Shown in pieces: positions 51,845 through 61,942 of a stretch of DNA of 64,000 nucleotides. Below the pieces are notes generated by a model. It saw only the letters and a list, made by a program, of their open reading frames with translations, searched no databases and was not told the DNA's origin. The stretch's first letter is position 1. Every line of letters begins with the position of its first letter. This DNA is from PKWO01 sp036384915 (GTDB lineage: Bacteria; Pseudomonadota; Gammaproteobacteria; Burkholderiales; Burkholderiaceae_D). Both the position numbers and the translations under genes were made by a program. The stretch lies in contig DASVLJ010000050.1 in NCBI GenBank assembly GCA_036384915.1, positions 49,368-113,367 on the forward strand, given 5' to 3'.

Positions 51845-53148
51845 CGCAATGCCCTGCGCTGCAACAGCCGCTCCGCATCGGCCAGCGCTTGCCCGATGTC
51901 CTTGTTTTTTTCCAGCACCTTGTCGAGCTCGGAATTGACCACTTCTTCGGCAAAAGCGTCCTGCTTGTGCACGCGCACCGCGCCGATGTGCACGGCGGCA
52001 TCGCGCCACAGCTCGCGTGCGCGCTGACCGGCGAGGAAGGGGATCGGCTGCGCAAAGAAGGGATCGGTATAGGTTTCAGTCAACGCAGGGAAGGCGTTCT
52101 GTTCCTTGAATGCCGCCAGCTGCATGGCAGGCTCCAGCGTCAGCATGCGGATGAATTCGTAGGCTGCGGCCTTGTTGGCCGGATCCGACGCCTTGGGGAT
52201 GGCTAAATAGGTGCCGCCCCAGGCTGCATAAGTCCCTTCGGGCAATTGGGCCGCACGCCACAGGCCGGCCGTATTGGGCGCCAGCCAGGTCGCCAGGTGG
52301 CCGGCGGCCCAGGCGCCGGACATCTGCGTCGCGAGGCTGCCGCGCTTGAAGCCCTCGGCCCAGTCGCTCGACCAAGCCAGCACCCTGGCGTCGAGCCCGT
52401 TGCGCCGCACCGCGCGTGCCAGCTCGAAGGCATGGGCGAAGCGCGGCGTATTGACCAGCGCATGCCCGTCGCCGTCGAAGTACATGCCCTCGCCCGGCTT
52501 GATGCCGGTGCGGATCACGATATCCTTGATGTCATGCGCGTTGGGGATCAGGAAAGCGCCCGTGGCCGCCTTGATCTTGATGCCCGCTTCGACATAGCTT
52601 TCCCAGGAGCGCGTCAAGTCGGCTTCCGTGACGCCGGCCTTGGCCAGGATATCGGTGCGATATAGCAGCGTGCCCGGGCCGATATCGGTCGGCACCGCCG
52701 TCAACTCGCCATGTGGGCCCGTCACCTGGGCCACGGCATAGGGCACGAAGCGCTTGCTGTCCTGCGTAAAGTTGTAGGGCGGCTGGCGCAAATCGTCCAG
52801 CGCGCCGGTACGGGTGAAACCGCCGACGTAATGGATTTCGAGGGCCATCACGTCCGGCAAGTGCGAGCGCGTGGACAGTGCCGTCGTCATCGCCGTGTGG
52901 TGGTCGGCGATTTGCCGGCTGATGAGCCGGATCTCCACGTCTGGGTGGCGCCGGTTCCATTCGGGAATGGCGGCCTTGACGATTTCATCCTCGGCCGGGA
53001 AAGCGGCAACGGTCAGAATGGTGCGGGCTTGCGCCATGCCGCACAGGGACACCCCGGCGAGCAGCAGCGCCCATAGCGCCGGCCGTGCGAGCCGAACCAG
53101 CAAACGGGGCACCGTGTGCGCCGGTCCGCGCATCATATCGCGCATCAT
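51841..53148 (-). CDS. Sugar ABC transporter substrate-binding protein
   Basis: The 435-residue protein has an N-terminal signal peptide (ALWALLLAGVSLCGMAQA) and a cluster B/CUT1 binding-protein body: ILTVAAFPAEDEIVKAAIPEW, DVMALEI, TDIGPGTLLYRTDIL and QMSGAWAAGHLATW. It captures an oligosaccharide in the periplasm, probably beta-gluco-oligomers cut by the GH16 enzyme encoded 20 bases upstream. The start region contains a perfect 12-base tandem duplication (53129-53152), giving two MM pairs (MMRDMMRG), so four ATGs are in frame; the first is used here. Confidence 0.9.
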   Translation of the reverse strand: MMRDMMRGPAHTVPRLLVRLARPALWALLLAGVSLCGMAQARTILTVAAFPAEDEIVKAAIPEWNRRHPDVEIRLISRQIADHHTAMTTALSTRSHLPDVMALEIHYVGGFTRTGALDDLRQPPYNFTQDSKRFVPYAVAQVTGPHGELTAVPTDIGPGTLLYRTDILAKAGVTEADLTRSWESYVEAGIKIKAATGAFLIPNAHDIKDIVIRTGIKPGEGMYFDGDGHALVNTPRFAHAFELARAVRRNGLDARVLAWSSDWAEGFKRGSLATQMSGAWAAGHLATWLAPNTAGLWRAAQLPEGTYAAWGGTYLAIPKASDPANKAAAYEFIRMLTLEPAMQLAAFKEQNAFPALTETYTDPFFAQPIPFLAGQRARELWRDAAVHIGAVRVHKQDAFAEEVVNSELDKVLEKNKDIGQALADAERLLQRRALR

Positions 53149-53152
53149 ATCG
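53129..53152. repeat. 12-base tandem duplication at the binding-protein start
   Basis: CGCATCATATCG occurs twice in direct succession and duplicates the translation start of the substrate-binding protein (Met-Met-Arg-Asp, then Met-Met-Arg-Gly). Confidence 0.85.
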
Positions 53153-53168
53153 CCCGTCGTCCCCAAGC

Positions 53169-54056
53169 TCAGCTCCCCTTGCGATACACGCGCACGTAGT
53201 CGACCAGCATCTGCTGCGGGAAGACCGTGCTGGCGTCGGGACTGCCCGGCCAGTTGCCGCCGACGGCCACGTTGAGTATCAGGAAGAACGGATGGTCGAA
53301 CACCCAGTTGCCGTTCACCATGGCCGGCGTGGCCGTGTGGTACAGGTTGCCGTCGACATACCAGCGGATTGCGCCCGGCTCCCATTCGACGGCATAGATA
53401 TGGAAATCGTCCGACAGCTTGCCGCTGGACAGCGTATAGCTGCCCTGGAATCCGTTGGCGCCCGAATAGCCCGGCCCGTGCAACGTGCCGTAGGCGGTGG
53501 CAGGAACCTTCCCGACGTTTTCCATGATATCGATTTCGCCGCAGCCGGGCCAGCCCGCGGTATTGATATCGTTGCCCAGCATCCAGAAGGCCGGCCACAT
53601 CCCCTGCCCCGCCGGCAGCTTGATGCGCGCCTCATAGCGGCCGTAGGTGCGCTCCTGCAGCCCGGCCGTGGTGATGCGGCCCGAAGTGTAATTGTTGCCC
53701 TGGTAGGCTTCCTGGCGCGCCTCGATCACCAGCATGCCGTTTTCCACCCGCACGTTGTCGGTACGGCTGGTGTAATTCTCCAGCTCGTTGTTGCCCCAGC
53801 CGCCGCCACCGGTTTCCATGTTCCACTTGCTCGTATCGAGAGCGGCCTCGTCGAATTCATCGCTCCAGTCCAGGACCCAGTTGGCGGCCGGCGCCGGAGT
53901 TGGTGCCGGAGTGGGCGCGGGTGTTGGAGTTGGCGTCGACGCGGGGGCGGGCGTGGGCGTAGATGCTGGCGCGTCCGATTGCGCGGAGGCTCCGCCGCCG
54001 CAGGCGCTCAAGAGCAGGATACCGGCCGTCAATGCCGCGTGCGAAAGAGCTTTCAT
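53169..54056 (-). CDS. GH16 endo-beta-1,3-glucanase lipoprotein (laminarinase-like)
   Basis: The 295-residue protein has a lipobox LLSAC (lipidated Cys19), a Thr/Pro/Ala-rich tether (residues 28-57) and a GH16 domain with WSDEFDE, GGGGWGNNELENYT, GMWPAFWMLG and the catalytic CGEIDIMEN (Glu174, Asp176, Glu179; ExDxxE with the extra residue typical of laminarinases). It should cut beta-1,3- or mixed-linked glucan at the cell surface or in the periplasm, feeding the ABC importer. It is the first gene of the operon and has an operator 20 bases upstream of its ATG. Confidence 0.94.
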   Translation of the reverse strand: MKALSHAALTAGILLLSACGGGASAQSDAPASTPTPAPASTPTPTPAPTPAPTPAPAANWVLDWSDEFDEAALDTSKWNMETGGGGWGNNELENYTSRTDNVRVENGMLVIEARQEAYQGNNYTSGRITTAGLQERTYGRYEARIKLPAGQGMWPAFWMLGNDINTAGWPGCGEIDIMENVGKVPATAYGTLHGPGYSGANGFQGSYTLSSGKLSDDFHIYAVEWEPGAIRWYVDGNLYHTATPAMVNGNWVFDHPFFLILNVAVGGNWPGSPDASTVFPQQMLVDYVRVYRKGS

Positions 54057-54075
54057 GTCTCACCGTCTTTTTGAT

Positions 54076-54089
54076 TGGAAACGATTCCA
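54076..54089. promoter_or_regulatory. LacI-type operator in front of the GH16 operon
   Basis: TGGAAACGATTCCA is identical to the operator at 42865-42878. It ends 33 bases upstream of, and starts 20 bases from, the GH16 ATG at 54056, so binding should block the six-gene operon. Confidence 0.8.
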
Positions 54090-54277
54090 TATTGTGCCGC
54101 GACTATAGCACCGGGCCAAATCGAATGTCAACGTCATTTGTTTCGCCTGCGGCGGGCTTATCCTGCTGGCCGGTTCTGCAGGCCGATCGCGCATCGGGAA
54201 AAGTGGTCTGCTCCCTCTCACGAGATCCCCCGCCGCGTTGACATTTTTCTCCTGCGGGTGCTACAGTCGGGTCGGGT

Positions 54278-54291
54278 TGGTATCGTTTCCA
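54278..54291. promoter_or_regulatory. LacI-type operator in front of lacI
   Basis: TGGTATCGTTTCCA is a variant of the same palindrome, 84 bases before the lacI GTG start; it suggests autoregulation. Confidence 0.68.
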
Positions 54292-54375
54292 ATCCTATTT
54301 CCCCGACCGCGACAGACGGTTTGCTCCGGTCAGGCTTCGTATATACTTGGGCAACTTTTAGCAAGCGGGAACACT

Positions 54376-55392
54376 GTGGCGACAATCAAGGATGTGGCGC
54401 GCCTGGCGGGCGTGGGTTTGGGAACGGCCTCGCGCGTCATCAGCGGCAAGGGCTCGGTCTCGCCGGCCACCATGGCACGCGTGAAGAAGGCCATCGAGGA
54501 GCTCGAATTCAGCCCCTCGCATGCGGCACGCACCCTGCTGTCGGGCAACAGCCAGATGATAGGGGTCTATATCCCTGTGCTCTCCGGCACCTTCTATACG
54601 CCCATCCTGCAGATGATAGATACCGAGCTGCGGGCCGCCAACCTGCACATGGTGCTGTCCTTCGGTGTCGGCATCGGCGACGAACGGCGCCAGGCCATCG
54701 AAGGGATCAAGTTCCTGCTCGACCGCGGCTGCGACGGCTTGATCGTCATGAGCAGCGCCCTGCAGGAAGAAGACATCGACCTGCTCGGCCCCAAGCAGGG
54801 CCGGCTGGTGCTGCTCAACCACTGCATTCCCAAGATCGCCGACCAATGCTTTACGGTCGATCACACGCACGGCGGCATGCTGGCGGCGCAAACGCTGCTG
54901 CAATACAAGCACCGCAAGATCGCCGTCATCACCGGCCCGGCCAGCTTCCTCGACAACCGGCAACGCATTGCCGGCTTCATGGAAGAACTGGAGCGCAACC
55001 GCATCGACACGCGCAAGCTGTGGGTCGCGGAGAGCGATTTCTCGCCCGCGGGCGGCTGGGACGCGGCGCGCGAACTGGTCGAATCGGGCCACGCCTGCAC
55101 CGCCCTGTTTTGCGCCAACGACGAGATGGCGGTGGGCGCGCTGTCCTATTTCCAGGAAGTCGGCATACGCGTGCCGGACGACCTGTCCGTGATCGCCTAC
55201 GACGACACGCCTTCGGCCGCCTTTTCCGCACCGCGCCTCTCCACAGTCCACATGCCCTGGCAGGAAATGACGCAATCGGCCTTGAACGATTTGCTCAACC
55301 GCTGCTACGACATGAAGCGGCCGGTCAAGCGCAAATACCCCGTCAGCGTCACGTTGCGCGCCTCGCTGGCCAAGCGCGCTGTCGGCAAGTAA
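54376..55392 (+). CDS. LacI-family repressor of the beta-glucan regulon
   Basis: From a GTG at 54376 the product is 338 residues and opens directly with the LacI head ATIKDVARLAGVGLGTASRVI followed by the hinge FSPSHAARTLLSGNSQMIGVY. The sensor domain shows VLLNHCIPKIADQ, TVDHTHGG and LSVIAYDDTPSAAF. Longer in-frame starts put residues before the HTH that are not in the family. Five sites matching one palindrome lie before this gene, the GH16 operon, the TonB receptor and the halogenase; this is the only LacI gene adjacent to them, so it is the likely regulator. Confidence 0.9.
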   Translation: MATIKDVARLAGVGLGTASRVISGKGSVSPATMARVKKAIEELEFSPSHAARTLLSGNSQMIGVYIPVLSGTFYTPILQMIDTELRAANLHMVLSFGVGIGDERRQAIEGIKFLLDRGCDGLIVMSSALQEEDIDLLGPKQGRLVLLNHCIPKIADQCFTVDHTHGGMLAAQTLLQYKHRKIAVITGPASFLDNRQRIAGFMEELERNRIDTRKLWVAESDFSPAGGWDAARELVESGHACTALFCANDEMAVGALSYFQEVGIRVPDDLSVIAYDDTPSAAFSAPRLSTVHMPWQEMTQSALNDLLNRCYDMKRPVKRKYPVSVTLRASLAKRAVGK

Positions 55393-55522
55393 CCCGCCGC
55401 CGCGGTTTGACGAAATGCGGGCGGCTCTTATTGCCGCGCTCTTGCGGCAAAATGAAATGGCTGGGAAGATAGAGCGATAAACCGTTGCCGCGGCTTGACA
55501 AGCTCGAGGTTCCCGAACCGCC

Positions 55523-56728
55523 ATGGACAAACAGAATATCGATGCCCCACCGCCGCGAGTACCGGCGGACGTCCGGGTGCTCGGCTTCGTCAGCATGCTG
55601 ACCGACATCTCTTCCGAGGCCATCCACAGCCTGCTGCCGATGTTCATGATCACGGTGCTGGGCTCCAGCAACTTCATGGTGGGCTTGATCGAAGGATTGG
55701 CCGAATCCACCACGCTGATGGTCAAGATTTTTTCCGGCGCCCTGAGCGACTATCTCGGCAAGCGCAAGCATCTTGCCGTGTTCGGCTACACGCTGTCGGC
55801 CTTGAGCAAACCGCTGTTCGCCATCGCCTCCGGCATCGGCCTCGTACTGGCGGCGCGCCTGATCGACCGCGTCGGCAAGGGCGTGCGCGATGCGCCGCGT
55901 GACGCCCTCATTGCCGATCTGACCCCACCGCAGGTGCGCGGTGCGGCGTTCGGCCTGCGTCAGGCGCTCGACACGATCGGCGCCTTTGTCGGGCCGCTGT
56001 TGGCTGCTGCCCTGATGACGCTTTGGATGAACGATTTCCGCGCCGTCTTTTGGCTGGCCGTCATTCCCGGATTGGCGAGCGCGGCGCTACTGTTCTTCGG
56101 GGTGCGCGAACCGCCGCGTGCCGAAACGGCCAAACGCACCAACCCTGTCCGGCGCGCAAGCCTGCGCCGCCTCGGTCCTGCCTACTGGTGGGTGGTCGGC
56201 ATCGGCGCGGTGTTCACGCTGGCCCGCTTTTCCGAAGCCTTTCTGCTCTTGCGCGCCCGCCAGACCGGCATGCCGATCGCGTTGGTGCCGCTGGTGATGG
56301 TGGCAATGAACGTGGTTTACGCCCTGGTGGCCTATCCGTTCGGCAAGCTGGCCGATCGCATGAATCACCGCAAGCTGCTGGCGTTGGGGTTGGTTGCGCT
56401 GTTCGTGGCCGATCTGGTGCTTGCTGCGGACGGCGGCTGGTACGTCGTGATGGCGGGCGTGGCACTCTGGGGTATACACCTGGGTGCCACACAAGGGCTG
56501 CTGGCCACCATGGTGGCCGACGCCGCTCCCGCCGATCTGCGCGGAACCGCATACGGCTTCTTCAATCTGGTCTGCGGCATCGCCCTGCTGTTGGCCAGTG
56601 CGCTTGCCGGCTTGCTATGGGATGACTTGGGCGCGTCGGTCACGTTTTATGCGGGTGCGATCTGTTGCCTAATCGCTTTGGCCGGGCTGGCCTGGCTCTC
56701 GAGGCTTCGGCTTCCAGTCCAGCCCTGA
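55523..56728 (+). CDS. MFS transporter
   Basis: The 401-residue protein has about 12 membrane helices and MFS landmarks: SMLTDISSEAIHSLLP in helix 1, GALSDYLGKRKHLAVFGY (motif A) and RVGKGVRDAPRDALIAD, with a second motif A GKLADRMNHRKLLALG. The substrate cannot be inferred. It starts 130 bases after lacI on the same strand, with no LacI-type operator in between, and may be independent of the glucan locus. Confidence 0.87.
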   Translation: MDKQNIDAPPPRVPADVRVLGFVSMLTDISSEAIHSLLPMFMITVLGSSNFMVGLIEGLAESTTLMVKIFSGALSDYLGKRKHLAVFGYTLSALSKPLFAIASGIGLVLAARLIDRVGKGVRDAPRDALIADLTPPQVRGAAFGLRQALDTIGAFVGPLLAAALMTLWMNDFRAVFWLAVIPGLASAALLFFGVREPPRAETAKRTNPVRRASLRRLGPAYWWVVGIGAVFTLARFSEAFLLLRARQTGMPIALVPLVMVAMNVVYALVAYPFGKLADRMNHRKLLALGLVALFVADLVLAADGGWYVVMAGVALWGIHLGATQGLLATMVADAAPADLRGTAYGFFNLVCGIALLLASALAGLLWDDLGASVTFYAGAICCLIALAGLAWLSRLRLPVQP

Positions 56729-57079
56729 CGCATGCGCGGACAGCTCACTATTTTGATGTGAATCCGCAACCTGAGGGCCTGTGTTCAAACTAGCAACGTC
56801 GACAAATTCCTCCGCTGGGCCGGTAGCCGAAATACTGACAATTCTCACAAGTTTTTGCGTGCCGGACCTCGCCAGTTTTACTTCATTGCGCAACTTGTTG
56901 TTTCTTGAGCGCACACCTGCTCTGTTCCTTTATATCAACATCAAAATTAGGTACTCTTTGGGAGTGGCCGTAAACCTGTCATAGTTGACAGGCATTCATT
57001 TCCAGATGGCAGCGTTAACCTATATCATCCTGGATAGATGTGGCTGTAGTTTTCATAGCGATTGGATCGAGCGTATTTA
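56729..57079. other. Intergenic region before the signalling operon
   Basis: These 351 bases are AT-richer than the flanks. CCTGTCA-TAGT-TGACAGG (56975-56992) forms a modest hairpin without a T-run. The region must contain the promoter of the signalling operon, but no convincing -35/-10 pair was found. No gene was seen. Confidence 0.4.
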
Positions 57080-59263
57080 ATGGAAAGGCAACTTGCCAAA
57101 CAAGAGCTCGCCCCGGAATTGGCATACATTGAGGAAAATGATGCCAACCGGGTTGCGCCGGGCGGCTTGCTTGCGCGACAGGCATTTCAACGCTGCCTCG
57201 AACGCTTGCTTCCGGCGGCCTCCGCCGCCCCCGGCCACTCCGCCCTGATTTTGATCGGCCTCGACCAATTCAAGCGAATCAACCGCGTCTTCGGCCAGCT
57301 TGCTGGCGACACGGTTCTCGATCAAGTCGCCCGGCGCCTGGGCAATCTTTTCGGCCCTGCCGCGCTGCTGGGACGGCTGGGCGGCGACGAATTCGCGGTT
57401 TTCCTGGGCGACGCCGGCAGCAGGAAGGACGTCGCGCAACAATGCGAACGCATCGGCCGCACAATCGGCGAAACGCTGCCTGTGGCGGAGCGGCAGATCA
57501 ATTTGAGCTGTTGTATCGGAGTCGCGAACTTTCCCTCGGATGCGCAGGATGCGCGCAGCCTGTTCCAATGCGCCGATCTCGCGCTTGAGCAGGCCAGGAA
57601 AATCGGGCCGGGGCAATGCCAATTCATTTCCACCGAACTGATACGCCAGGTCGAGCAGCGCGGGAAGATTGCCGATGCATTGCGCGCGGCAATTCACGGA
57701 GAACAGCTCCAATTGCGTTATCAACCCGTCATCGATTTGCAGACCGGAAGAATCTGCAGCGTCGAGGCGCTGGTACGCTGGGAAGAACAAGACGCGCAAG
57801 GCGTCTCCACGGCCTACCTGATCGAAGTAGCGGAAGAGTCGGGCTTGATTGCGGGCCTTGGCGAATGGGTGGTGCGGCGCGCCTGTGCCGATCTGCTGCG
57901 GCGCGACGAGATGGGGCTGCCGCGTTTCCCCGTGGCGCTCAATATTTCCCGCGTCGAGCTGCAGAATCCGCTATATGCGGAAAATCTGGCGCGCCTGCTG
58001 GAGGAGGCCGGTGCCGCGCCGGATGCGGTATCCATCGAAGTCACGGAAGCCGCGATGGTGCAAGGCGGCGCGATTGCCCTTGCCAACCTGGAAAAATTGA
58101 AAAACATCGGCGTGGCGCTCACGCTGGACGACTTCGGCACGGGCTTTTCCTCGCTCAGCCATTTGAAGAGCCTGCCTTTCGCCAGAGTCAAGATAGACCG
58201 CTCCTTCATCAAGCAGGTCCCCGACCACGGGGAAGACACGGCGATCTCGAAAGCCATCATCTCCATGGCCCACAGCCTGGGCATACGCGTGGTTGCCGAA
58301 GGCGTGGAAACGGAAGCCCAGTGCGGCTTTCTGTCGCAGAACATGTGCGACGAGATGCAGGGCTTTTTCTTCAGCGAAGCACTGGGCGCGACGGCATTGG
58401 AAGAATTAATGCGGCAGGAACCGGCACTACCGGAAAAACTGCTGCGCCTGCAAAAGCCGCGCCGCACGCTGTTGCTGGTGGACGACGAGGGCAATATCGT
58501 CAACGCCTTGAAGCGCCTGCTGCGCACGCATGATTTCCGCATCCTCACCGCCAACAGCGGCCAGGCCGGCCTCGAAGTGCTGACGCAAAATCCGGTGGAC
58601 GTCATCATCTCGGACCAGCGCATGCCCGGGATGACGGGCGTGGAATTCCTCGGCAAGGCCAAGGAACTGTATCCCGACACGGTGCGCATCGTACTCTCCG
58701 GCTATACCGAACTGCATTCCGTCACCGACGCGGTCAATCAAGGGGCGATCTACAAGTTCCTGACCAAGCCATGGGACGACGAGCAACTGGTGGGCCATAT
58801 CCAGGAAGCCTTCCGCCACAAGGGCATGGCCGACGAGAACCGGCGCCTGAATCTCGAAGTGCTGACGGCGAACCAGGAATTGGCGCAGGCCAACCGCAGG
58901 CTGGAAGATTTGCTGCAGCAAAAGCAGCAGCAGATCATGCGCGATGAAATGAGCCTGGACATCGTGCGCGAAGCGCTGCAGCAGATTCCCTTGGCCGTCA
59001 TTGCGGTTGACGATTCCGACCTGATCGTCTTCGCCAACGACGAGGCGCAGGCATTGTTCGAGGATGCGCCGTCGATCCTGGGCTGCGACGTCAACCAATT
59101 GATTCCCGATCTTGAGCATGCGACCGTGCTCGGTTCGCACGGCTCCCAATGCACGATCGAAATCGGCCGGCGCTTTTTCGAGGTCGTGTCGCGCAGGATG
59201 GGGCGCGGTTCCCAATCGAGAGGAAAACTGATGACGATTTCCCCGTTCAAGGCGCTGTCATGA
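57080..59263 (+). CDS. GGDEF-EAL-REC-PAS protein, probable c-di-GMP phosphodiesterase
   Basis: The 727-residue protein contains a GGDEF domain (about 50-190; signature GGDEF at 101-105), an EAL domain (200-445), a receiver domain (463-580, phospho-acceptor Asp512 in ISDQRMPGM), a coiled coil (585-620) and a PAS-like end (632-727). The EAL active-site set is complete: Glu229 (EAL), Asn288, Glu320, Asp350/351, Lys371, Glu407 and Gln427. In the GGDEF domain the usual first metal Asp (D-x-D-x-F) is Gly60 and the ND/GH positions are altered (INRVFGQ), and there is no I-site, so cyclase activity is doubtful. The C-terminal placement of REC is unusual. Start ATG 57080; a TTG at 57062 is possible. 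Confidence 0.9.
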   Translation: MERQLAKQELAPELAYIEENDANRVAPGGLLARQAFQRCLERLLPAASAAPGHSALILIGLDQFKRINRVFGQLAGDTVLDQVARRLGNLFGPAALLGRLGGDEFAVFLGDAGSRKDVAQQCERIGRTIGETLPVAERQINLSCCIGVANFPSDAQDARSLFQCADLALEQARKIGPGQCQFISTELIRQVEQRGKIADALRAAIHGEQLQLRYQPVIDLQTGRICSVEALVRWEEQDAQGVSTAYLIEVAEESGLIAGLGEWVVRRACADLLRRDEMGLPRFPVALNISRVELQNPLYAENLARLLEEAGAAPDAVSIEVTEAAMVQGGAIALANLEKLKNIGVALTLDDFGTGFSSLSHLKSLPFARVKIDRSFIKQVPDHGEDTAISKAIISMAHSLGIRVVAEGVETEAQCGFLSQNMCDEMQGFFFSEALGATALEELMRQEPALPEKLLRLQKPRRTLLLVDDEGNIVNALKRLLRTHDFRILTANSGQAGLEVLTQNPVDVIISDQRMPGMTGVEFLGKAKELYPDTVRIVLSGYTELHSVTDAVNQGAIYKFLTKPWDDEQLVGHIQEAFRHKGMADENRRLNLEVLTANQELAQANRRLEDLLQQKQQQIMRDEMSLDIVREALQQIPLAVIAVDDSDLIVFANDEAQALFEDAPSILGCDVNQLIPDLEHATVLGSHGSQCTIEIGRRFFEVVSRRMGRGSQSRGKLMTISPFKALS

Positions 59264-59580
59264 AGGCGCGCCAGCTCGACATCGATATCGACGATGCCGA
59301 AGCCGGCATGGTGCTGGCCTGCCCCCTGCTCGATGCGCACGGCGGCACCTTGCTGCCCAAGGGAGCCGAACTGACGGCTTCGGTGCTGCAATCGCTGCAC
59401 CGGCGCGGGGTCGAACGCGTGACCATTGTCGACGACAGCGCCTCCGAGGAGGAATTGGCGAAAGAAAGGGAACGCGCCGGGCAGCGCCTGGCGGTGCTGT
59501 TCCGCCGCGCTTCCGGCCAGCCCGGAAGCGAAGCGCTACGCCTCGCCGTCCTGCGCTACCGTACCGGAGAGGAATCATGA
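59260..59580 (+). CDS. Small accessory protein of the signalling operon
   Basis: The 106-residue protein has an N-terminal module (AEAGMVLACPLLDAHGGTLLPKGAELTASVLQSL) like the beta-rich segment found beside HD-GYP domains; a related stretch (LKPGMRISRDLVTRDGFLLLSAGHVLEE) ends the HD-GYP protein of this operon. The C-terminus is a charged helix. It overlaps both neighbours by ATGA, so it is translated in step with them. It may mediate contacts within the signalling set; this is inference. Confidence 0.75.
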   Translation: MKARQLDIDIDDAEAGMVLACPLLDAHGGTLLPKGAELTASVLQSLHRRGVERVTIVDDSASEEELAKERERAGQRLAVLFRRASGQPGSEALRLAVLRYRTGEES

Positions 59581-60428
59581 CACGCCTGGCGATGGCCGAC
59601 ATCATCAAGAGCGTACGCGAACTGCCGGCGCTGCCGGTGATCGTCGTCGAACTGATGAGCACCATGGACCAGGAAGACGCGAGCGGCAACGAGCTGGCGA
59701 ACAAGCTCTCTCGCGACCAGGCGCTGACGGCCAAGACGCTGCGCCTGGCGAACTCCTCGTTCTATGGCATGCAAAGCAAGGTGACGTCGATCCAGCAGGC
59801 GATCGCCATCCTCGGCTTCAATGGCGTGCGCACCATCGTCACCACGGCCGCCGTGATCGGCAATTTCTCGAACAAGTCGGGGACCGATTTCGATTTTCTG
59901 GCCTTTTGGCGCCATGCCGTGGCCACCGCAGTATGCGCCAAGCTGCTGGCCAAACACCTGCGCCTGAACCAGGACTACGCTTTCATGATCGGCTTGCTGC
60001 ATGACATTGGACGCCTGGTGCTGATAACCTGCTCGCCCCAGCTCTATGCCGAGGTGCTGGCGCACCGCGAACAGCACGATTGCTGCCTCATCGAATCCGA
60101 AATCGCCATCCTTGGCGTGCCGCACACCGTGGTCGGCAGCGCCCTGGCGGCACACTGGAAATTCCCGCCGCTGATGCAAAAGGCGATCGAAAGCCATCAC
60201 GACAAGACGCACGGCCCGACACCCTCGTTGGCAGGCTTGGTCCATATCGCCGACGGCATTGCCCACGCACTCGATCTGTCGGGTACCGACAACGACCTGG
60301 TGCCGCCCATTTCCGCGGAAACCTGGAAGAGCCTGGCCCTGTCCCAGGACATCGCGGACGGCATATTCCGCGACACCGAAGCGCAGTTCGAGGATGCACG
60401 CCAGATCCTTTTGACCATGCAGGGGTGA
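59577..60428 (+). CDS. HDOD domain protein
   Basis: The 283-residue protein is almost entirely an HDOD domain: LPALPVIVVELMSTMDQED, LSRDQALTAKTLRLANSSFYG, ILGFNGVRTIVTTAAV, MIGLLHDIGRLVLI and EIAILGVPHTVVGSALAAHWKFP. HDOD proteins are signalling-associated relatives of HD phosphohydrolases and usually act by protein contact rather than catalysis. It is coupled by ATGA to the small gene before it and lies 2 bases before the kinase gene. Confidence 0.9.
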   Translation: MTRLAMADIIKSVRELPALPVIVVELMSTMDQEDASGNELANKLSRDQALTAKTLRLANSSFYGMQSKVTSIQQAIAILGFNGVRTIVTTAAVIGNFSNKSGTDFDFLAFWRHAVATAVCAKLLAKHLRLNQDYAFMIGLLHDIGRLVLITCSPQLYAEVLAHREQHDCCLIESEIAILGVPHTVVGSALAAHWKFPPLMQKAIESHHDKTHGPTPSLAGLVHIADGIAHALDLSGTDNDLVPPISAETWKSLALSQDIADGIFRDTEAQFEDARQILLTMQG

Positions 60429-60430
60429 CC

Positions 60431-61938
<1,508 letters not shown>

Positions 61939-61942
<4 letters not shown>

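Larger units (their letters stand above)
54057..54375. promoter_or_regulatory. Divergent control region between GH16 operon and lacI
   Basis: This 319-base region holds the two operators listed at 54076 and 54278, one near each divergent gene, about 200 bases apart, a layout compatible with repression by DNA looping. No gene was seen in it. Confidence 0.6.
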
